A DNA stretch of 58,411 nt from Burkholderiales bacterium. Its GTDB lineage: Bacteria > Pseudomonadota > Gammaproteobacteria > Burkholderiales > Burkholderiaceae_E. This document shows, piece after piece, positions 1 through 6,304 of this stretch; within the stretch, counting starts at the first letter, position 1, and each line of letters begins with the position of its first letter. A program made the position numbers and the translations under genes. The stretch lies in the NCBI GenBank assembly GCA_003818495.1, contig RPRK01000009.1:1-58411 (forward strand), written 5' to 3'. The notes beneath the pieces were generated by a model. The model saw nothing but the letters and a program-made list of their open reading frames with translations, ran no database searches and was not told the DNA's origin.

Positions 1-584
1 TCGTTGGTGCGGATGCGCAGCAGCTGCACCAGCGTCGCGGTCAGCGTCAGCGGGTGGAGCAGGAAGCAGGCGGCCTCGCCGACCGCGGCGATCAGCAGTC
101 CGCCGATCGCCGGTCCGATGAACCGTGCGGTGTTGAGCGCGCTCGAGTGCAGCGCGACCGCGTTCGGCAGCGATGCGCGCTCGGGCACGATGTCGGCGAG
201 GAACGCGTTGCGGATCGGGATCTCGAAGGCGAACGCCAGGCCCCGCAGCAGCGCCACCGCGACCAGCACCGTGGGCGTCACCCATCCGGTGGCGGTCAGC
301 GCGGCCAGCACCAGCCCGAGCAGCGCCACCGCCGCGAGGAGACCGATCAGCATCCGGCGACGCGGGTAGCGGTCGGCGAGCAGGCCGGCGATCGGCGAGA
401 CGAAGAAGGTGGGTGCGGCCTGCGCGAAGCCGAGCACGCCGAGCACCGCGACCGAGCCGGTCAGGCGGTACGCGAGCCAGGCCATCGCCACGTTGTGCGC
501 GAAGCCGCCGACGAGCGCGATCGCCTGGCCGGTGAAGTAGCGACGGAACTCGCGGTGGGCGAGGGCGGGGAAGCGGCCGGGCAT
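1..584 (-). CDS. MFS exporter, N-terminal part (runs off window edge)
   Basis: The reading frame starts with MPGRFPALAHREFRRYF and continues without a stop to the left edge, so only the first ~194 residues are present. It shows alternating hydrophobic segments, beginning with a helix containing GQAIALVGGFAHNVAMAWLA, and the MFS loop 2-3 motif LLADRYPRRR at roughly residues 64-73. This arrangement is typical of the EntS/MFS_3-like drug or siderophore exporters. The ATG is the first plausible start after the stem-loop region that separates it from cydB. No Shine-Dalgarno of note is visible. Substrate cannot be inferred from the half that is visible. Confidence 0.85.
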   Translation of the reverse strand, partial: MPGRFPALAHREFRRYFTGQAIALVGGFAHNVAMAWLAYRLTGSVAVLGVLGFAQAAPTFFVSPIAGLLADRYPRRRMLIGLLAAVALLGLVLAALTATGWVTPTVLVAVALLRGLAFAFEIPIRNAFLADIVPERASLPNAVALHSSALNTARFIGPAIGGLLIAAVGEAACFLLHPLTLTATLVQLLRIRTN

Positions 585-613
585 CGGGCGATGATGCCCG
601 AGCCCGCACCACA

Positions 614-667
614 CGCCCGCTGCGCGGGCGTGTTAATGGTCTGTGCCCGCCCGCTGCGCGGGCGTGT
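614..667. terminator. Tandem 20-bp hairpin repeats after cydB
   Basis: The 20-mer CGCCCGCTGCGCGGGCGTGT occurs twice, at 614-633 and 648-667. Each copy is an inverted repeat around a TGC loop; the first has a 10-bp stem (611-620 with 624-633), the second about 7 bp. There is no T-tract, as is common for terminators in very G+C-rich genomes. Placed between cydB and the MFS gene on the same strand, they probably end or attenuate the oxidase transcript. Termination itself is inferred. Confidence 0.5.
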
Positions 668-718
668 GGTCCGCACCCGCCCGCGGCGGGGGCGCGTCCG
701 TGGTCCGCGCCCGTCCGC

Positions 719-1714
719 TCAGGCGTAGTCCAGCGGCGAGGCCTTGCCCCGGAACACCCGGTAGGAGAACACCGTGTAGCCGGCGATCACCGGCACCGTG
801 ATCGCGCAGCCGACGGCGATCACCACCAGCGCCTCGGTCGCGCTCGCCGCCTCCCAGATGGTCAGACGATCGATCACGACGTACGGGAAGAGGCTGTAGG
901 CCAGACCGACCGCGCCGAGGACGAAGACGAGCACGACCAGCGCGAACGGCACCCAGCACCAGCGCGATTCGGCGGTGCGCGGCTCGAGCGTGGCGCGCGC
1001 GCCCAGCAGCGCGGCGACGGTGACCAGCGGGATCGGCAGCAGCGCGATGAATTCGGGCATCGCGAACCAGCGTGCCCGCACCGTCTCGCTGGCCAGCGGC
1101 GTCGCCAGCGAGATCAGCGCCATGCCGACCGCCACCGCCGGCCAGGCCGTGCGCGCCCAGCCGACCGCGCGGCGCTGCAGCGCGCCCTCGGTCTTGAGCA
1201 CCAGCCAGCAGGCACCGAGCAGCACGTAGGCCGCGGGCAGCAGCACCGCGATCACCGCCGCGAAGGCGGTCGAGACCCACCCGTCCTGCAGGCCGGTGAC
1301 GTAGCGCCCGAGCATCCAGCCCTGCGCCGCCGCGGCCATCAGGCTGCCGGCGAAGAACGCCCGGTTCCAGAGCGGCTTCCAGCGGTCCTGCGCCTTGACC
1401 CGGAAGTCGAAGGCGACGCCGCGCAGCACCAGCCCGACCAGCATCAGCGCCACCGGCAGGTACAGCGCGCCCAGCACCATGCCGTGGGCGCGCGGAAAGG
1501 CGATCAGCAGGATGCCGACGCCGAGCACCAGCCAGGTCTCGTTGGCGTCCCAGAACGGGCCGATGCTGGCGATCATCGTGTCGCGCTCTGCGGCGTCCGC
1601 GTTCGGCAGCAGCATGCCCACGCCGAGGTCGTAGCCGTCGAGGACGACGTACACCAGCATCGAGGTCCCCATCAGCGCGAGGAAGACCACCGGCAGCCAT
1701 TCGGCCAGGCTCAC
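719..1714 (-). CDS. cydB: Cytochrome bd-type (CIO) ubiquinol oxidase subunit II
   Basis: A 331-residue multi-pass membrane protein with the subunit II signature GYDLGVGML near residue 27 and about nine hydrophobic helices. The length fits the short CioB/CydB of cyanide-insensitive oxidases (~335) better than E. coli CydB (379). It pairs with CydA to form the quinol:O2 oxidoreductase of the inner membrane. The GTG start overlaps the cydA stop as GTGA, so translation is coupled. The frame is open further upstream through cydA, but that is a shadow. No small CydX-like ORF follows; the downstream gap holds only hairpins. Confidence 0.93.
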   Translation of the reverse strand: MSLAEWLPVVFLALMGTSMLVYVVLDGYDLGVGMLLPNADAAERDTMIASIGPFWDANETWLVLGVGILLIAFPRAHGMVLGALYLPVALMLVGLVLRGVAFDFRVKAQDRWKPLWNRAFFAGSLMAAAAQGWMLGRYVTGLQDGWVSTAFAAVIAVLLPAAYVLLGACWLVLKTEGALQRRAVGWARTAWPAVAVGMALISLATPLASETVRARWFAMPEFIALLPIPLVTVAALLGARATLEPRTAESRWCWVPFALVVLVFVLGAVGLAYSLFPYVVIDRLTIWEAASATEALVVIAVGCAITVPVIAGYTVFSYRVFRGKASPLDYA

Positions 1715-3066
1715 GTCGTCACCCCGGCGCTGGTCGGACGCACGGCCGGGCGCGGACTCAGGTCCACCGGCTTCTCGGCCATGTGCTTGACCACGCTGAC
1801 GTAGGCGACCAGCAGCGCCGTGTAGAGCACCACGTACAGCGCGAGCGTGAAGGCCACGTGCGCGGGCGGCACGCTGGCGGCGACCTCGTCGACCCGCAGC
1901 AGCCCGTAGACGATGTAGGGCTGGCGGCCGATCTCGGTGACGTACCAGCCGGCGACCGTCGCGATCCAGCCCGAGGGCGCCATCGCAGCCAGGCTCCAGA
2001 GCACCGGACGCGGCAGCCCCGCGGGCGACCAGCCGCGGCGACGCAGCAGCCACAGCGCCACCCAGCTCGCGACCAGCATCGCCATCCCGGTGCCGACCAT
2101 GATGCGGAAGGCCCAGAACACCGGCGCGACGGGCGGGTGGCGACCCTCGAACTCGTCGAGGCCGCGGATCTCGCCGTCGGGATCGTGCTTGAGGATCAGG
2201 CTCGCGCCCTTCGGGATGCCGAGCTCGAAGCGGTTCTCGCGTGCCGCCTCGTCGGGCAGCGCGAACAGCAGCAGCGGCGCGCCGCGCTCGGTCTTCCAGA
2301 TGCCCTCCATCGCGGCCACCTTCGCCGGCTGGTGCTCGAGGGTGTTGAGCCCGTGCAGGTCGCCGGCGATGATCTGCACGGGCATCAGCACCGCGCCGAG
2401 CGTCAGCGCGAAGCGCAGGGCGGGGCGGGTGCTCGGGTTCTCGTGTTTCGAGAGCACCTGCCAGGCACTGACGCCCGCGATCAGGAACGCGACGGTCAGG
2501 CCCGAGGCGAGCAGGACGTGCACGAGCCGGTACGGGAAGCTCGGGTTGAACACCACGTCGAACCAGCTCGTGACGAAGAACTGCCCGTCGCGCAGCACCA
2601 CGCCGTCCGGGGTCTGCATCCAGGAGTTCAGCGCGAGGATCCAGAACGCGCTCATCGTGGTGCCGAAGGCGACCAGCGCGGTGGCGATCAGGTGCGCACG
2701 TTCGCCGACGCGGCCGTGGCCGAACAGCATGATCCCGAGGAAGGTCGCTTCGAGGAAGAACGCGGTCAGCACCTCGTACCCGAGGAGCGGGCCGGCGACG
2801 TTGCCCGCGCGCTCCATGAAGCCCGGCCAGTTGGTGCCGAACTGGAAGCTCATCACGATGCCGCTGACCACGCCGAGCGCGAAGGTCAGCGCGAACACCT
2901 TCGTCCAGAAGCGGTAGGCGGCGAGCCATCCGATGTCGCGGGTCTTGAGCCAGCGCAGTCGGAAGAACAGCAGCGACCAGCCGAGCGCGATCGTGATCGA
3001 GGGGAACAGGATGTGGAAGGTGATGTTGGCGGCGAACTGCATCCGCGCCATCAGGAGGGCGTCCAT
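1711..3066 (-). CDS. cydA: Cytochrome bd-type (CIO) ubiquinol oxidase subunit I
   Basis: A 451-residue subunit I that carries haem b558, b595 and d. Ligands and proton-path residues line up with the known family: His18, Glu98, Glu106, His183 and Met328, plus the quinol-loop motif QPAKVAAMEG (residues 246-255, Lys249 and Glu254) and GRQP at 380-383. The segment between the quinol loop and Met328 is about 65 residues shorter than in E. coli CydA. That short Q-loop marks the CioA-type enzymes, which are often cyanide tolerant and use mainly haem b in place of d; that part is family knowledge, not visible here. It lies 16 nt downstream of the GbsR-like gene and is coupled to cydB. Confidence 0.94.
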   Translation of the reverse strand: MDALLMARMQFAANITFHILFPSITIALGWSLLFFRLRWLKTRDIGWLAAYRFWTKVFALTFALGVVSGIVMSFQFGTNWPGFMERAGNVAGPLLGYEVLTAFFLEATFLGIMLFGHGRVGERAHLIATALVAFGTTMSAFWILALNSWMQTPDGVVLRDGQFFVTSWFDVVFNPSFPYRLVHVLLASGLTVAFLIAGVSAWQVLSKHENPSTRPALRFALTLGAVLMPVQIIAGDLHGLNTLEHQPAKVAAMEGIWKTERGAPLLLFALPDEAARENRFELGIPKGASLILKHDPDGEIRGLDEFEGRHPPVAPVFWAFRIMVGTGMAMLVASWVALWLLRRRGWSPAGLPRPVLWSLAAMAPSGWIATVAGWYVTEIGRQPYIVYGLLRVDEVAASVPPAHVAFTLALYVVLYTALLVAYVSVVKHMAEKPVDLSPRPAVRPTSAGVTT

Positions 3067-3082
3067 GGTGTGTGCCTCGTGT

Positions 3083-3643
3083 TCAGCGGCGCCCGCCGGG
3101 CACCAGCTTGATCTTGTCGCGCAGCTCGAGCAGGCGCTGCACCTGCGCGCCCATCCGCATCAGCTGGCTGAGCGTCCCCGCGTCGAGCTTCTGGACGTCG
3201 CCGAACCAGGTGGTGAGCAGCTCGATCAGGTCGTGCATCTCGCGCATGCGGGACTGCGCATGGCGGTCCTCGTCGGTGCGCGGCGCCTCGAGCAGCGCAT
3301 TGCGCAGCATCGACAGCGTCGGCTCGATCTCGCGTCGTCGCCGCTCCTCGGCGAGGGTGCGGAACACCTCCCACGCATCGCCGGGGGCGTCGAAGTATTC
3401 GCGGCGGTCGCCCGCCCGATGGCTCAGCTTCACCAGCCGCCAGGACTGCAGCTCCTTCAGGCCCATGCTGACGTTGCTGCGGCTGAACTCCAGCGCCTCG
3501 GCGATCTCGTCGGCGTTGAGGGGCTCCGGCGAGACGTAGATCAGCGCGTAGATCTGGCCGACGGTGCGGTTGATGCCCCAGCGGCTGCCCATCTCGCCGA
3601 AGTGGGCGACGAAGGCGCTGACGAGCGGTGACATGGGGGACAT
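3083..3643 (-). CDS. GbsR/MarR-family transcriptional regulator
   Basis: A 186-residue winged-helix regulator of the GbsR/COG1510 type. The N-terminal half has the helix-turn-helix (…NADEIAEALEFSRSNVSMGL…) where residues around 45-65 form the recognition region. The C-terminal half is a helical dimerisation arm ending in a basic stretch. The first of two in-frame ATGs is chosen because an AGGAGG Shine-Dalgarno sits 7 nt before it; the second ATG is three codons on. It is the first gene of the operon with cydA and cydB, so it most likely controls the oxidase and itself through the palindrome 56 bases upstream. Effector unknown. Confidence 0.88.
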   Translation of the reverse strand: MSPMSPLVSAFVAHFGEMGSRWGINRTVGQIYALIYVSPEPLNADEIAEALEFSRSNVSMGLKELQSWRLVKLSHRAGDRREYFDAPGDAWEVFRTLAEERRRREIEPTLSMLRNALLEAPRTDEDRHAQSRMREMHDLIELLTTWFGDVQKLDAGTLSQLMRMGAQVQRLLELRDKIKLVPGGRR

Positions 3644-3698
3644 CGGACACCTCCTGCGGCCGGTCGGGGCCGGGGCTTCGGTGTGAAGCGTTGTCGTA

Positions 3699-3718
3699 TT
3701 TTCAGTAATTAGTGAAAA
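3699..3718. promoter_or_regulatory. AT-rich palindrome, probable GbsR-like operator
   Basis: TTTTCAGTAATTAGTGAAAA is a 20-bp near-perfect palindrome: only one base pair in each half fails to match. It stands out as a run of A+T in a region otherwise near 70 % G+C. It lies 56 bases before the start of the gbsR-like gene and also ahead of the convergent amidase 3' end, so it can only serve the gbsR-cydA-cydB promoter. MarR/GbsR dimers bind palindromes of this size. Binding is inferred. Confidence 0.6.
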
Positions 3719-3765
3719 TTCGAAAGGTTCGACCGTGGCGGCAGCAGGGGTATCCGAAGGTCCGT

Positions 3766-5088
3766 TCAGCCCAGCGCGTCGCGCAGCCGGATGGCGAGCG
3801 CGATCAGCGTCCGATCCGAACCCGCCGGGCCGAGCAGCGACACCCCGATCGGCGGGCCGTCCGGGCGCGGCCACGGCAGGCTGACCTGCGGCAGCCCGGC
3901 GATGCCGGCGATGCAGGTGATCGCCTGCGTGCGCATGCGGATCGCGTCGACGGTCGGCGCGTCGTCGTCGCGGCGCGGCGCGGCCGTCGCCGCCGAGGGC
4001 AGCACCGCGACCGCGTCGCCACCGAGCATCGCGCGGACCCGTGCCCGGATGGCGGCGATCCGCCCGCGCGCCGACTCGGCCTCGCCGGCGCCGACCCGGC
4101 GGGCGACGTCCCAGCGGGCCGCGATCGCGTCGCCGAAGCGCGGCTGGTGCCGTTCGATCCAGTCGCCGTGCACCGACCAGGCCTCGTGGCTGCTGGCGGT
4201 CACGAAGGCGCGTCGCCACGCGTCCAGCGTGTCGTCGGCCCCGTCGCCGGCGGCCCGCGTCGCCTCGATCGGGGCGCCCAGTTGCGCGGCCAGCGTCGCG
4301 AGGGTCCGTGCGAGCGGCGCCTGGAACGCGTCGTCCGCGAGTGCCCAGGCATCGTCCAGCCGCAGCACGCGGCGCGGCTGCCAGGCGGACGCGCCGTTCG
4401 GCGCATCGGCGCCCAGCAGCACGTCGGCGACGCGGGCGAACGCGGCCGCGTCGTCGGCCATCCAGGTCGGCGTGTCGAACGACGGGCACAGCGGCACCAG
4501 TCCGTCCGACGACAGGCGTCCGTGGGTCGTGCGCAGGCCCCAGAGGCCGCAGTAGCTCGCCGGCACGCGCGTGGAGCCGCCGGTGTCGGTGGCGAGCGCG
4601 ACGTCGACCAGCCCCGCCGCGACCGCGCTCGCCGAGCCGCTCGAGGAGCCGCCCGGCACCCGGTCCGGCGCACGCACGTTGAGCGGCGTGCCGTAGTGCG
4701 CGTTGGCCCCGTGCAGGCTGAACGCGAGCTCGTCGGTCAGCACCTTGCCGGCGAGGGTGGCGCCCGCCGCCGACAGCGCCGCGACCAGCGGGCTGTCGGC
4801 GGACGCGGCGGCGTGCGTGTCGAGCCAGGTCGGGTTGCCCGCGCCCGTCACGCGGCCGGCCACGTCGAACAGGTCCTTCGCCGCGAAGCGCAGCCCCGCG
4901 AGCGGGCCGCCGGGCGCACCGGCACGCACGAAGCGACCGTGCGGCACCCACGCGCCGACCGTGTCGTCGATCGGGAAGGCCGCCTCGGCGGGGGCCGGGC
5001 CCGTCGGCAGCGGGCGCTGCGACGGGCTCGGCAGGGAGTCCGGAGCGGGGGAGGTGGCGGAGGTGGGGCGGATCGGGGCATCGGGCAT
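3766..5088 (-). CDS. Amidase signature family hydrolase, AMI1 (indole-3-acetamide hydrolase)-like
   Basis: A 440-residue amidase with a Ser-cisSer-Lys triad: Lys71 (AAKDLFD), Ser148 in GGSSSGSA and nucleophile Ser172 in DTGGSTRVPASYCG. The spacing Lys+77 to Ser and +24 to Ser equals that of plant AMI1 (Lys36/Ser113/Ser137). The flanking text (FDVAGRVTG, NAHYGTP, APDRVPGG, SFDT) also resembles AMI1 more than GatA, and the protein is short like AMI1. It probably hydrolyses a small aryl- or alkyl-acetamide to acid and ammonia in the cytoplasm. The first ~45 residues are low-complexity Pro/Ser, so a later start is possible. It is divergent from a RidA-family gene. Confidence 0.85.
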   Translation of the reverse strand: MPDAPIRPTSATSPAPDSLPSPSQRPLPTGPAPAEAAFPIDDTVGAWVPHGRFVRAGAPGGPLAGLRFAAKDLFDVAGRVTGAGNPTWLDTHAAASADSPLVAALSAAGATLAGKVLTDELAFSLHGANAHYGTPLNVRAPDRVPGGSSSGSASAVAAGLVDVALATDTGGSTRVPASYCGLWGLRTTHGRLSSDGLVPLCPSFDTPTWMADDAAAFARVADVLLGADAPNGASAWQPRRVLRLDDAWALADDAFQAPLARTLATLAAQLGAPIEATRAAGDGADDTLDAWRRAFVTASSHEAWSVHGDWIERHQPRFGDAIAARWDVARRVGAGEAESARGRIAAIRARVRAMLGGDAVAVLPSAATAAPRRDDDAPTVDAIRMRTQAITCIAGIAGLPQVSLPWPRPDGPPIGVSLLGPAGSDRTLIALAIRLRDALG

Positions 5089-5214
5089 CGGGGACTCCGT
5101 CGGCGCGGGGGCGGCCGCGCGTATCGTAGCGGTCCGGCTTCGCCGTTCGACTGCATGTCCGTGCGTCGCGACGCGCCGCTTCCCCGATCCACCCGAACGA
5201 CGGAGAGACCCGCC

Positions 5215-5688
5215 ATGGGCCGCATCGACGACCGACTGAAGACGCTGGGACTGACGCTGCCGCCGCCATGGACGCCGCGCGGCGACTTCCTGCAGTTCCG
5301 CCAGGAGGGCAACGTCGTCTGGCTGTCGGGGCAGGTCTGCGAATGGGATGGCCGGATCGTCTGCGAAGGGCCGGTCGGCGACGGCGGCACGGGCATCGAG
5401 GCGGCGCGCGACGCGGCCCGCGTGTGCGCGCTGAACCTGCTCTACACGCTGCGCCTGGCCTGCGGAGGCGACCTCGACCGGGTCGACCGTGTGCTGCGGA
5501 TCGGCGGCTTCGTGAACTGCGTGCCGGGGTTCCCGTGGTCGCCGCGCGTGATCGACGGCGCGACCGCGGTCTTCGTCGACGTCTTCGGGGACGCCGGCCG
5601 GCATGCGCGGACCGCGGTGGGCGTGGCGGGCCTGCCGGGCAATGCCGCGGTCGAGGTCGACGCGGTGGTGTCGCTGCGCGCGGACTGA
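5215..5688 (+). CDS. RidA/YjgF-family protein
   Basis: A 157-residue protein of the RidA (YjgF/YER057c/UK114) superfamily, in the larger Atu1372-like subgroup that has an N-terminal extension. Conserved features are WLSGQV near residue 36, FVNCVPGF near 99 and the C-terminal block RTAVGVAGLP…VEVDAVV, where Arg132 aligns with the active-site arginine of RidA imine deaminases. The start is fixed by GGAGAG 8 nt upstream. Family members hydrolyse reactive enamines/imines or have unknown catabolic roles. Divergence from the amidase gene, with 126 bases between starts, suggests a shared control region but does not show a shared pathway. Confidence 0.85.
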   Translation: MGRIDDRLKTLGLTLPPPWTPRGDFLQFRQEGNVVWLSGQVCEWDGRIVCEGPVGDGGTGIEAARDAARVCALNLLYTLRLACGGDLDRVDRVLRIGGFVNCVPGFPWSPRVIDGATAVFVDVFGDAGRHARTAVGVAGLPGNAAVEVDAVVSLRAD

Positions 5689-6177
5689 TCAGTGCCGGCG
5701 GCCGGCCGGCGGGCTCGTCGGCAGCGGCAGCGCGGTCTTGTAGCGCACCTGCTTGAGCGTGAAGCTCGAACGGATCTTCTCGACCCCGGGGATCGGCGAC
5801 AGCCGCTCTAGGATGAAGCGCTCGAGCGAGCGGATGTCGGGCACCACCACCCGCAGCAGGTAGTCCGCGTCGCCGGTCATCAGGTAGGCCTCCATGACCT
5901 CCTCGTGCGCACCGATCCGCCGCTCGAACTCGGCCAGCGTCGCGGTGTTCTGCTCGCGCAGGCTGATGGAGATGAACACCGAGACGCCCAGGCCGAGCGC
6001 CTCGGGGTCGACCAGCGCCACGTAGCGTCGGATCGTTCCCGACTGCTCGAGCGCGCGGACCCGCGCCAGGCACGGCGAGGGCGACAGGTTCACCCGCCGG
6101 GCGAGCTCGACGTTCGACAGCGAGCCGTCGCGCTGCAGCTCGGAGAGGATCGCGAGGTCGGTGGCATCCATCGGCAT
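5689..6177 (-). CDS. Lrp/AsnC-family transcriptional regulator
   Basis: A 162-residue regulator: an N-terminal AsnC helix-turn-helix (DLAILSELQRDGSLSNVELA then NLSPSPCLARVRALE) and a C-terminal RAM/ligand-binding αβ domain containing AYLMTGDADYLLRVVV. Lrp-type proteins are octameric regulators that respond to amino acids. It is divergent from the 2-oxoacid dehydrogenase E1 gene with 127 bases between starts. Its stop follows the RidA stop directly, tail to tail. In-frame ATGs exist at 6177 and 6171 and neither has a clear Shine-Dalgarno. By analogy with mdeR-mdeB of Pseudomonas it probably regulates the neighbouring dehydrogenase. Confidence 0.9.
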   Translation of the reverse strand: MPMDATDLAILSELQRDGSLSNVELARRVNLSPSPCLARVRALEQSGTIRRYVALVDPEALGLGVSVFISISLREQNTATLAEFERRIGAHEEVMEAYLMTGDADYLLRVVVPDIRSLERFILERLSPIPGVEKIRSSFTLKQVRYKTALPLPTSPPAGRRH

Positions 6178-6304
6178 ATCGTGTCGGAGAAGATCGGTCG
6201 GTAAGCAGGAAATGCTGCCACGGGTCCTTCTGCAAGCCAAGTGCGGCACCTTCAGCGGCCGAGTGCGGCATACCATCGGAGGATTGCCGCGGAGACTCCC
6301 CCCG

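Noticed and set aside
585-718. A CydX-like small subunit gene after cydB
   Set aside because: No short ORF with a hydrophobic helix and an SD is present on the minus strand; the gap consists of hairpin repeats.
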